From contig CAJTPC010000027.1 in the NCBI GenBank assembly GCA_910578245.1, positions 1 to 16,650 of the forward strand: a DNA stretch of 16,650 bases. Reading direction: 5' to 3'. The translations under genes were made by a program, and so were the position numbers. Below, one piece after another: positions 6,906 through 13,499 of the stretch (position 1 is the first letter of the stretch; each line of letters starts with the position of its first letter). Below the pieces are notes generated by a model. It searched no databases. It was not told the origin of the DNA and saw only the letters and a list, made by a program, of their open reading frames with translations. Source of the DNA: an uncultured Christensenella sp. (GTDB lineage: Bacteria; Bacillota; Clostridia; Christensenellales; UBA3700).

Positions 6906-7238
6906 ATGGATCAAAAAATTTATTCATATATGCTATCTATTGGACTGCGTCCTAAATGCTCAGGTTACAAATACATATTTGACCTTGTAAAAATACAGAC
7001 GCGCGGAACTGAAATATTACCGCTCAAACTCAACGGATACGTCGTACTGTCAAAAAAATACGGCAAATCCGTCTGCGCTATAGATAAGAATATCCAAAAC
7101 TGTATCTCCAAAGCATGGCTAGACGGCGACGTTGAAACGCTGTATAGAGAATTTGGCAATACCATTGACATTGACAAAGGTAAGCCGACTTCAAAGCAAT
7201 TAATAATGCATATATGCGATAGAATTTTGTCAAGCTAA
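6906..7238 (+). CDS. Stand-alone Spo0A C-terminal DNA-binding domain protein
   Basis: A 110-residue protein that aligns along nearly its whole length with the C-terminal (sigma-like, helix-turn-helix) DNA-binding domain of the sporulation master regulator Spo0A. Shared marks are YSYMLSIGL..CSGYKYI (about 7-24, compare LLHEIGVPAHIKGYLYL), KKYGKSVCAIDKNIQNCISKAW (50-71), the WLDGDVE..YREFGNTI stretch (71-87) and GKPTS near 92-96. There is no receiver domain, so it cannot be phosphorylated as Spo0A is. Residues in the predicted recognition helix differ from Spo0A (AIDKNIQNC where Bacillus has RVERAIRHA), so its target site may differ. The ATG at 6906 is the only sensible start, as an in-frame TGA is two codons upstream, but no Shine-Dalgarno sequence precedes it. 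It diverges from the DacF-like gene and is followed by a membrane protein gene. Target genes are unknown. Confidence 0.82.
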   Translation: MDQKIYSYMLSIGLRPKCSGYKYIFDLVKIQTRGTEILPLKLNGYVVLSKKYGKSVCAIDKNIQNCISKAWLDGDVETLYREFGNTIDIDKGKPTSKQLIMHICDRILSS

Positions 7239-7242
7239 ATAA

Positions 7243-7258
7243 TTTGTCATATTTTGTC
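7243..7258 (+). promoter_or_regulatory. Two TTTGTC motifs 10 bp apart (possible tandem 0A-like boxes)
   Basis: TTTGTC occurs at 7243-7248 and again at 7253-7258, one helical turn apart. Known 0A boxes (TGTCGAA core, often preceded by T residues) commonly occur in such tandem spacing. Only the TGTC core is kept here; the following bases are ATA and TAC. The pair lies just after the Spo0A-C gene and before the membrane protein gene. Confidence 0.3.
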
Positions 7259-7282
7259 TACAATGCAAATAGAATTTAATAT
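7254..7282 (+). promoter_or_regulatory. Weak candidate promoter for the membrane protein gene
   Basis: TTGTCT (7254-7259), a 17-base spacer and TAATAT (7277-7282) give four of six matches in each hexamer of the SigA consensus. The -35 would overlap the second TTTGTC motif. Transcription would start about 18 bases before the ATG at 7306, which leaves the weak AAAAGGC ribosome site in the leader. Confidence 0.3.
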
Positions 7283-7305
7283 AACTATCAAAAAAAGGCA
7301 ATATT

Positions 7306-7923
7306 ATGACAAAAAACAATAAGTTCAAGTTCAAACTTAATAAAGGCGTAGCAACTCCGTTTATTAAAAACTTCTTTAGGGATAACAAATTATTTTTAAT
7401 AACTTTTTTTGGTCTATACTTAGCAATCTTTGCAATATCGATATTTATTGTATACAACTTTCAAGAACAACTGTGTCACAATAATTACTATCAAATGTTA
7501 CTTGAAGGAAATTACAGTTATTTCAAAGTTACGCTAACTTACGTACTCTTTAATATACTTTTTGCATTTTGCGCTATGATAACTTACCGCAAAAAATTTG
7601 CATTTGCAATAATGTACTTTGTTGTTACATTCATAGCCTATCGTCTTGCGGTCAACATCGTCGGCAGTTGGCTGGAATACAGACTGATTATAAATATATT
7701 AAACGCAGTATTGTTTTACTTTATTATCAATACAATATACGTAATAACTATAGTTCTAATAATCTCGCATATCAACACTAATTATCTATATTGCAATGAC
7801 AGATGCCCGATGACCTTGAAAAGTATCTTTAAGTTTTCTGTCATAACAACGGTCATTACTTCGATTTGTATTATTATCTGCACTGTGGTTTTGCCGTTGA
7901 TACTTTGTAAGATACTTTTCTAA
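7306..7923 (+). CDS. Five-helix membrane protein of unknown function
   Basis: I do not recognise this 205-residue protein with confidence. It has a basic N terminus (KFKFKLNK) and about five hydrophobic helices at roughly 29-51, 74-93, 97-118, 127-154 and 175-201, so the N terminus should be inside and the C terminus outside. The loop at 52-73 between helices 1 and 2 would face outward, and the CNDRC loop at 163-167 inward. Size and layout resemble the SpoIIM / DUF95 family (about 210 residues, five helices), and spoIIM lies near dacF in Bacillus, but no SpoIIM motif is clear, so this is only a suggestion. Shine-Dalgarno is weak (AAAAGGC, 7 bases before the ATG). The gene is visibly richer in A+T than its neighbours, partly because of the many I, F, N and K codons. 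It converges on rny and shows no terminator of its own. Confidence 0.65.
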   Translation: MTKNNKFKFKLNKGVATPFIKNFFRDNKLFLITFFGLYLAIFAISIFIVYNFQEQLCHNNYYQMLLEGNYSYFKVTLTYVLFNILFAFCAMITYRKKFAFAIMYFVVTFIAYRLAVNIVGSWLEYRLIINILNAVLFYFIINTIYVITIVLIISHINTNYLYCNDRCPMTLKSIFKFSVITTVITSICIIICTVVLPLILCKILF

Positions 7924-8006
7924 CGCGTCTATACTCATTTATTCCATTTATAAATGTTATCATCAAACTTCTAAAAAACATATTGATTATAGAATAAACA
8001 TAGCAT

Positions 8007-8037
8007 AAAAAAAGGAGTACCCTTTCGGATACTCCTT
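8007..8037 (-). terminator. Intrinsic terminator after rny
   Basis: On the minus strand AAGGAGTA (8030-8037) pairs with TACTCCTT (8012-8019), and two inner C-G pairs close a GAAA tetraloop after one mismatch. Seven T residues follow. It begins 6 bases after the rny stop and ends the recA-rny transcript before it meets the convergent plus-strand gene. Confidence 0.9.
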
Positions 8038-8043
8038 AAACAA

Positions 8044-9648
8044 TTATTTTGCATATTCAACTTGTCTAACTTCTCTAATGACGTTGACTTTGATTTGACC
8101 GGGATATTCAAGTTCCGCTTCAATCTTCTTGGCAATTTCTTTTGCCATAAAGGTCGTTGCCTCATCGTTGACCACTTCTGGCTTGACGATTACTCTAATC
8201 TCTCTACCCGCTTGAATTGCATACGACTGTTCTACGCCGTCAAAGGAATTTGCAACTCCCTCCAGCTTTTCAAGTCTTTTGACGTAATTCTCAAGCGATT
8301 CTCTTCTTGCTCCGGGTCTTGCTCCCGAAATAGAGTCTGCGGCTTGCACTATAATAGCCTCCAAAGTTTGAGGTTCTACATCGCCGTGGTGAGCCTCAAT
8401 TGCGTGAATAACATTGCGTTGTTCCTTAAACTTCTTAGCAATGTCTACGCCAATCGTGACGTGAGTACCTTCCACTTCATGGTCGACAGCTTTACCTATA
8501 TCGTGCAACAAACCTGCTCTCTTCGCTACCTTAACGTCTGCGCCCAATTCTGCGGCCATCATACCTGCCAAGTAACTTACTTCCAAAGAGTGCTTAAGCA
8601 CGTTTTGTCCGTAGCTGGTACGGTATTTCAATCTGCCTAGCAACTTGATAATCTCCGGATGCAAACCGTATACATTGGCTTCAAACGCCGCGTTCTCGCC
8701 GGCTTCTTTCATTTGTTGCTCTATCTCTCTCTTTACTTTCTCAACGGTTTCTTCAATCTTTGCAGGATGTATTCTTCCGTCAGAAACCAATCTTTCGATA
8801 GTCAACTTTGCAATCTCTCTTCTCACAGGGTCAAAACCGGATACCGTTACTACGTCCGGAGTATCGTCAATAATTAAATCAACGCCCGTGGAATTTTCAA
8901 TAGCTCTTATATTTCTACCTACTCTACCGATAAGTCTACCCTTCATATCTTCATTAGGCAACTCTACGACCGATACGGCAATTTCCGATGCGTGGTCGGC
9001 TGAACATCTCTGAATTGCAAGACCAATAATATTTTTAGCTTTTTTATCGGCCTCGTCCTTTGCCTTTTGCTCAATTTCCTTGACTTTTACGACAGCGTCT
9101 TTCTTTGCTTCGTCCAAAAGCTCGTCCATGAGTATTTGCTTCGCCTCGTCTTGCGTAAGTTTTGCGACTTTTTCAAGTTCTGACAGCATATTGGCATGAG
9201 CATTTTGCAACTCTTGCTCAATTTCGTCAAGTTCTCTTTCTTTGCTCTCTAATTGTTTCTTCTTTTCGTCAATTAAATCAGATTTTTTATCAATAGCCAT
9301 TTCTCTTTTGATGAGCTGATCTTCTCTTTGCGCAACTCTCTGCTCATTTCTGGCTATTTCTGCTTTCTGCTCTCTTGACTGATTGTCTAACTCCTTACGG
9401 AGTCTGTTCTGCTCTTCTTTTACTTCCTTGAGATAAGTCTTAGATTCATCGCGAGCTTCCTTTTTCATTCTCTCGCACTCTTCCTTAACACCGCCGACTG
9501 TTTTCTTCGTATACGACTTATATATCAAAATGCCTATTCCTATACCGCCGCCAAGACATAGTATGATAGCGAGCACAAGACCTATAGCCCATCCTATATT
9601 TCCGTCTGTCCCAAGGAGAAAATCAAAGCAATTCATACTGAATTTCAT
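8044..9648 (-). CDS. rny: Ribonuclease Y
   Basis: Membrane-bound endoribonuclease that starts mRNA decay in Firmicutes and is the core of the RNA-degradation assembly. The 534-residue product has the full architecture: one N-terminal membrane helix (about 20-43), a long charged coiled coil (about 50-205), a KH RNA-binding domain (about 223-285, GRLIGRVGRNIR at 237-248) and an HD catalytic domain (about 350-445) with LLHDIGKA, H382-D383. Length is normal (about 515-535). The KH loop reads GRVG where most relatives have GREG. Start at 9648 is fixed by AGGAGG (9654-9659), 5 bases away. It follows recA by 105 bases and has its own SigA-type promoter there; no terminator separates the two, so read-through from the ftsK-pgsA-rimO-cinA-recA transcript is also likely. 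The ymdB and spoVS genes that follow rny in Bacillus are absent. Confidence 0.97.
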   Translation of the reverse strand: MKFSMNCFDFLLGTDGNIGWAIGLVLAIILCLGGGIGIGILIYKSYTKKTVGGVKEECERMKKEARDESKTYLKEVKEEQNRLRKELDNQSREQKAEIARNEQRVAQREDQLIKREMAIDKKSDLIDEKKKQLESKERELDEIEQELQNAHANMLSELEKVAKLTQDEAKQILMDELLDEAKKDAVVKVKEIEQKAKDEADKKAKNIIGLAIQRCSADHASEIAVSVVELPNEDMKGRLIGRVGRNIRAIENSTGVDLIIDDTPDVVTVSGFDPVRREIAKLTIERLVSDGRIHPAKIEETVEKVKREIEQQMKEAGENAAFEANVYGLHPEIIKLLGRLKYRTSYGQNVLKHSLEVSYLAGMMAAELGADVKVAKRAGLLHDIGKAVDHEVEGTHVTIGVDIAKKFKEQRNVIHAIEAHHGDVEPQTLEAIIVQAADSISGARPGARRESLENYVKRLEKLEGVANSFDGVEQSYAIQAGREIRVIVKPEVVNDEATTFMAKEIAKKIEAELEYPGQIKVNVIREVRQVEYAK

Positions 9649-9704
9649 CTTTGCCTCCTATATTAAATTGTTAAGTTTCAACATAAAAATATTTATGCAA
9701 GTTA

Positions 9705-9734
9705 ATTATAGCCTATTTATTGCAGTAAAGTCAA
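9705..9734 (-). promoter_or_regulatory. SigA-type promoter of rny
   Basis: TTGACT (-35, 9729-9734) and TATAAT (-10, 9705-9710) on the minus strand, separated by 18 bases, in the gap between recA and rny. Transcription should start near 9698, giving a leader of about 50 bases that contains a small A/T hairpin (9682-9697). Confidence 0.78.
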
Positions 9735-9753
9735 TAGTAATTATATCAATATT

Positions 9754-10764
9754 TTACTCTTCTTGAGCCTTTTGCATAATCTTTGATCTTATTTCCTGCG
9801 CAACTTCCGGATTATCGTCAAGGTATTGAATAGTCTTATCTCTTCCCTGACCTATCTTTTCGTCATTGTAGCTTATCCAAGAGCCGCTCTTTTTCAAAAT
9901 ATCCATAGCTACGCCCATGTCAACAAGACAGCCGTTGGCGGAAATACCTTTGCCAAAAATTATGTCAAATTCTGCCGTTTTGAAAGGAGGCGCAACTTTA
10001 TTCTTTACGACTTTTGCCTTTGCTCTGCTACCTATAAAATCGCTTCCGTCCTTTATAGCGTCGCCTTTGCGTACTTCTATTCTTATACTTGAATAGAATT
10101 TCAATGCCTTACCGCCAGGGGTTACTTCGGGATTACCGAACATTACTCCGACTTTTTCTCTCAATTGGTTGATAAAGATGACGCAAGTCTTAGTCTTGTT
10201 GATTATTGCAGTTAATTTTCTTGCCGCCTGCGACATCAATCTTGCTTGAAGTCCAATTACCGACTGTCCCATTTCTCCTTCGATTTCTGCCTTTGGAGTC
10301 AAAGCCGCTACGGAGTCTACTACGATAATATCCATAGCATTGGTCCTTACCATAGTTTCCAATATATCCAATGCCTGCTCGCCACTGTCAGGTTGGCTGA
10401 CGTAAAGATCCTTGACGTTGACGCCGAGTTTTTCAGCATATATAGGATCAAGCGCATGCTCTGCGTCGATAAACGCGGCAAGTCCGCCCTCCTTTTGACA
10501 GGAAGCTATAGCATGTAAAGCAACTGTTGTTTTACCAGAAGACTCTGGTCCGTATATCTCAATAATTCTGCCCTTTGGCAAACCGCCTACGCCAAGCGCC
10601 ATATCTAGAGTCAGACATCCCGTGCTAATTACGTCTATATTTTCTATCTCTCTATCCCCAAGTCTTATGATAGAGCCTTTGCCGTATTGTTTTTCAATTT
10701 TTGCAATGGCGTCTGCCACAAGTTCTGATTTTTCTTTTTCTACGTCTTTCTTAACTTTTTCCAT
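9754..10764 (-). CDS. recA: RecA recombinase
   Basis: ATP-dependent strand-exchange protein for homologous recombination; it also triggers LexA self-cleavage in the SOS response. The 336-residue product has an N-terminal helix region (about 1-35), the RecA core with Walker A GPESSGKT at 72-79, the Walker B region DIIVVDSVAAL (about 144-154), the L1/L2 DNA-binding loops around EIEGEMGQ (about 160-167) and FINQLREKVGVMFGNPE (about 202-218), and a C-terminal domain with YNDEKIGQGR. The acidic C-terminal tail is very short, so the protein is slightly shorter than the usual 345-355 residues. The Shine-Dalgarno AAGAGG overlaps the cinA stop codon (TAAGAGG), coupling the two, as in the conserved cinA-recA order. 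I see no SOS box upstream; expression probably comes from the operon promoter outside the window. Confidence 0.98.
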   Translation of the reverse strand: MEKVKKDVEKEKSELVADAIAKIEKQYGKGSIIRLGDREIENIDVISTGCLTLDMALGVGGLPKGRIIEIYGPESSGKTTVALHAIASCQKEGGLAAFIDAEHALDPIYAEKLGVNVKDLYVSQPDSGEQALDILETMVRTNAMDIIVVDSVAALTPKAEIEGEMGQSVIGLQARLMSQAARKLTAIINKTKTCVIFINQLREKVGVMFGNPEVTPGGKALKFYSSIRIEVRKGDAIKDGSDFIGSRAKAKVVKNKVAPPFKTAEFDIIFGKGISANGCLVDMGVAMDILKKSGSWISYNDEKIGQGRDKTIQYLDDNPEVAQEIRSKIMQKAQEE

Positions 10765-10775
10765 AATAATACCTC

Positions 10776-11483
10776 TTAAAGTTCTTTTATATTTTTAAGC
10801 GCTAAATACAGCGCCGTATTTGTTACGCACTTTCTTATTTCATTCCTGTCTTTATCGAAGAACATATCGTATACTTCAATACCGTATCTATTGCCGATTG
10901 CAATGTATGACAGACCTACGGGAGTATCGTAATCATCGCTCAACGGTCCTGCGCACCCAGTAGTGGCGATAGCTAAATCAATCTCGTTGTTTTGCAAAAG
11001 TCCTTGCGCCATTTCCTTTGCGACAGCTTCGCTAACTACACCGTTCTCCTCTATTGTAGCTAGTTTTACGTGAAGTCTGCGAACCTTAGAAGATACGTCG
11101 TACGTAACGAATCCCTCGTACAACACCGAACTGCTTCCCGATACGTCTACCAATCTCGAACATATCATACCGCCGGTCAAGGACTCGGCAACAGCAATTT
11201 TTGCGCCTTTGTTTCTCGCATTCTCAATTACGCACTGCTCCAAAGTCGTATCGTAATTGGCGTAAACGTTCTGACCCAGCGTGTCAAGTATCATATCCAA
11301 AATTCTTTGGTATTCGATATCGCTTGCGCTTTTATTGATAAGAGTAAGTTTGCAGTCAAGGTTGAGCTGTTTGAAATCCAAACTTACGCCGTCTACATCA
11401 GCCAATTTCTTGCATTTAGCAAGCATTTCAGCGTCTATATCAAATGCTTTAAGTACGCAGTAGTTCTTGCAAGTTTCTATCAT
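10776..11483 (-). CDS. cinA: CinA C-terminal-domain protein (nicotinamide-nucleotide amidohydrolase), lacking the MoCF domain
   Basis: The C-terminal CinA domain (PncC type) deamidates nicotinamide mononucleotide to nicotinic acid mononucleotide in NAD recycling. This 235-residue product is much shorter than full CinA (about 410-420). Residues about 80-235 carry the amidohydrolase domain: AESLTGG (98-104), then SGSSSVLYEGFVTYDVSSK with the conserved serine-rich patch, VVSEAVAKEMAQG, the TTGCAGP motif and PVGLSYIAIG. Residues 1-75 resemble the middle domain of full CinA, ending in the ILDMILDTLGQNVYA stretch. The whole N-terminal MoCF-like domain (COG1058, ADP-ribose pyrophosphatase activity) is missing. 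Start is fixed by AGGAGG five bases before the ATG, overlapping the rimO stop codon. Order rimO-cinA-recA is conserved in Firmicutes. The deamidase role is inferred from the family. Confidence 0.88.
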   Translation of the reverse strand: MIETCKNYCVLKAFDIDAEMLAKCKKLADVDGVSLDFKQLNLDCKLTLINKSASDIEYQRILDMILDTLGQNVYANYDTTLEQCVIENARNKGAKIAVAESLTGGMICSRLVDVSGSSSVLYEGFVTYDVSSKVRRLHVKLATIEENGVVSEAVAKEMAQGLLQNNEIDLAIATTGCAGPLSDDYDTPVGLSYIAIGNRYGIEVYDMFFDKDRNEIRKCVTNTALYLALKNIKEL

Positions 11484-11492
11484 ATTTACCTC

Positions 11493-12815
11493 CTAATTTT
11501 CCACTACTTGACCGAAATAATCGATTCCGTCCACGTTTTGGAGTTTTACTTTATAAATTTTACCTATCTCCACAGGCTTGTCTGAATAAAAATATACCTT
11601 AGTATCTATCTCAGGCGCGTCGTACTTGCTTCTCCCATAAAAGAGTTGCAAGTCGTAATCTATGCCCTCATATATCACGTCGACAACACTGTCTATTCTT
11701 TCTTTGAGTTTATCCGCCATAATGCATTCTTGCAGAGCGTATAATTCTTCCTGCCTCTGAAGTTTAACTTCTTCCTCTATTTGTCCGCTCAGTCTACTTG
11801 CCGGCGTCCCCTCTTCCATAGAGTAAGCAAAGAAACCGCACCTATCTAACTTCGCCCAAGAAATAAATTCTTTTAGCTCGTCAAAGTCCTCTTGCTCTTC
11901 TCTTGGGAATCCTACGATAAAAGTGGAACGGATAGTAAAATCGCCGTGACGTCTTATCATATTTATAAGGTCAACGATTTGTTCTTTCGTAACTTTCCTA
12001 TTCATTAATTTAAGTATCTTATTACTTACATGCTGACAAGGTATATCGATATAATTGCAAATCTTGGGATTGCTCGCCATATACTCGACTAATTGTTCCG
12101 TAACCTGCTCCGGATACAAATACAACAGTCTTATCCATTGCACGTCTAACAACGATAATTCTTTGAGAAGGTCTATCAACTTGATTTCACCGTAAACGTC
12201 TATGCCATATCTCGACACATCTTGAGCTACGATTATCAATTCGCTTATACCGTAGTCTTTTACAAGCGATTTCGCTTCGTCGACTATATCTTCGATTTTC
12301 CTAGAAGTATATTTACCGCGAATATTCGGTATAGCGCAATATGTACATTTGTTGTCGCACCCTTCTGCAATCTTTAAGTATGCGTAATGATAAGGCGTGG
12401 TCAAAACTCTTTTGGGAGAAAACTGTCTATCGTCCTTATCGTTGGCGTAACACCTTTCGCCTTGCCCAGCCACCATATTCTTAATAAGCAAAGGCAAATT
12501 ATGGTAATTGGCTGTTCCCAAAAACATATCGACTTCAAGAAATTCTTTCTCTAGCTCTTGCATATACCTTTGAGCAAGACACCCCGTAACTATAAGATAC
12601 TTGCACTTGTCTTTTTTATACTCTGCCATTTCAAGTATAGTATCTATTGCTTCTTGCTTTGCGCTATCGATAAATCCGCAAGTATTGACAATGATTATAT
12701 CAGCCTCGCTTGGCTCTCCCGTCAACTCGTAGCCGTCATTTTGAAGATATGCAAGCATATTTTCACTGTCAATACGGTTCTTATCGCACCCTAAAGATAC
12801 AAGTCCTATCTTCAT
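11493..12815 (-). CDS. rimO: Ribosomal protein S12 methylthiotransferase
   Basis: Radical-SAM enzyme that adds a methylthio group to an aspartate of ribosomal protein S12. The 440-residue protein has the three-part layout of methylthiotransferases: an N-terminal UPF0004 domain with C10, C46 and C79 for one iron-sulfur cluster (SLGCDKNRIDSE at the start is typical of RimO rather than MiaB), the radical-SAM domain with CxxxCxxC at C153, C157 and C160 followed by AIPNIRGKYTSR, and a C-terminal TRAM domain (about 375-440). Length matches the family. It overlaps the end of pgsA by 4 bases (ATGA) with GAGG upstream, so the two are coupled. MiaB, the tRNA-modifying relative, is the main alternative but lacks this N-terminal signature. 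Confidence 0.95.
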   Translation of the reverse strand: MKIGLVSLGCDKNRIDSENMLAYLQNDGYELTGEPSEADIIIVNTCGFIDSAKQEAIDTILEMAEYKKDKCKYLIVTGCLAQRYMQELEKEFLEVDMFLGTANYHNLPLLIKNMVAGQGERCYANDKDDRQFSPKRVLTTPYHYAYLKIAEGCDNKCTYCAIPNIRGKYTSRKIEDIVDEAKSLVKDYGISELIIVAQDVSRYGIDVYGEIKLIDLLKELSLLDVQWIRLLYLYPEQVTEQLVEYMASNPKICNYIDIPCQHVSNKILKLMNRKVTKEQIVDLINMIRRHGDFTIRSTFIVGFPREEQEDFDELKEFISWAKLDRCGFFAYSMEEGTPASRLSGQIEEEVKLQRQEELYALQECIMADKLKERIDSVVDVIYEGIDYDLQLFYGRSKYDAPEIDTKVYFYSDKPVEIGKIYKVKLQNVDGIDYFGQVVEN

Positions 12816-13465
12816 TGTTTATCCTCTTCTTCAACGACTTGAGTTGCGCATTCTTGTTTAAGTGGCTTTTCTTCTTTCTTTTCACCAAAAAAAAGTCTTG
12901 AATTCTTGACAATATAATTAATTCCCGATATTACGGTAACTATAGTAGCCAATACAAAGAATGCCGTGCCAATATATCTAAGTATGGTACACGCATAAGC
13001 GGAATTTCTCGAATATAACAAGAAAGATAAACCGAACAACGTGGTCGCCGTCTTGACTTTCCCCAGTTTATCCGCCGCCAATGCAACACCCTTGAGCGCA
13101 GAAACTTGACGCAAGACTCCTATCATAAACTCTCTTGCTATAATGATGACCGAGCAAATCAGAGCAAGATATGGAATATCGCTGACGTAATTACCCTCCA
13201 CCAATATAAAAAGCGCAGCCGCCACAAGTACTTTGTCCGCAATAGGGTCAAGTAGTTTTCCCAAATCGCTGACCATGTCATACTTACGCGCAATATAACC
13301 GTCCAGATAATCCGTCAAGGACGCTATAACAAATAATGTCGCCGTTATAATAAATACGTATGGATTTAACTCCTGTAAACAATAACTTAGCAATATCAAC
13401 GGTATCATCACCAATCTGACTATTGTAATCTTAGTTGGCAACGTCATTGATGCCTTTTTACTCAT
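12812..13465 (-). CDS. pgsA: CDP-diacylglycerol--glycerol-3-phosphate 3-phosphatidyltransferase
   Basis: Makes phosphatidylglycerol phosphate from CDP-diacylglycerol and glycerol-3-phosphate, the committed step to phosphatidylglycerol and cardiolipin in the inner membrane. The 217-residue protein has the full CDP-alcohol phosphotransferase signature D52-x2-D55-G56-x2-A59-R60-x8-G69-x3-D73-x3-D77 and about five hydrophobic helices. The N-terminal LPTKITIVRLVMIP is the typical PgsA start. The C-terminal 25 residues (FGEKKEEKPL onward) are charged and go beyond the usual end of the family at about 180-195. AGGAG (13474-13478) lies 8 bases before the ATG. It follows ftsK by 34 bases and overlaps rimO by 4, so it sits inside one transcript with them. 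Confidence 0.95.
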   Translation of the reverse strand: MSKKASMTLPTKITIVRLVMIPLILLSYCLQELNPYVFIITATLFVIASLTDYLDGYIARKYDMVSDLGKLLDPIADKVLVAAALFILVEGNYVSDIPYLALICSVIIIAREFMIGVLRQVSALKGVALAADKLGKVKTATTLFGLSFLLYSRNSAYACTILRYIGTAFFVLATIVTVISGINYIVKNSRLFFGEKKEEKPLKQECATQVVEEEDKQ

Positions 13466-13499
13466 TTTATCTACTCCTTAATCTCTCTTAATCGCTTAA

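Noticed and set aside
7230..7457. Minus-strand open frame of 75 codons opposite the membrane protein gene
   Set aside because: No ribosome site and overlaps both plus-strand genes; the plus-strand frames are longer and one has clear family similarity.
7945..7956. Perfect 12-base palindrome CATTTATAAATG after the membrane protein gene
   Set aside because: It has no loop and no T tract, so it is not a terminator, and A/T palindromes of this size are expected by chance.
8062..8640. Plus-strand open frame of 192 codons inside rny, and similar ones inside ftsK, recA, scpA and scpB
   Set aside because: All lie fully antisense to well-identified genes, lack ribosome sites and have compositions typical of shadow frames.
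9682..9697. Small hairpin in the rny leader (CATAAA/TTTATG arms)
   Set aside because: Six A/T-rich pairs only; not stable enough to call a riboswitch or regulator.
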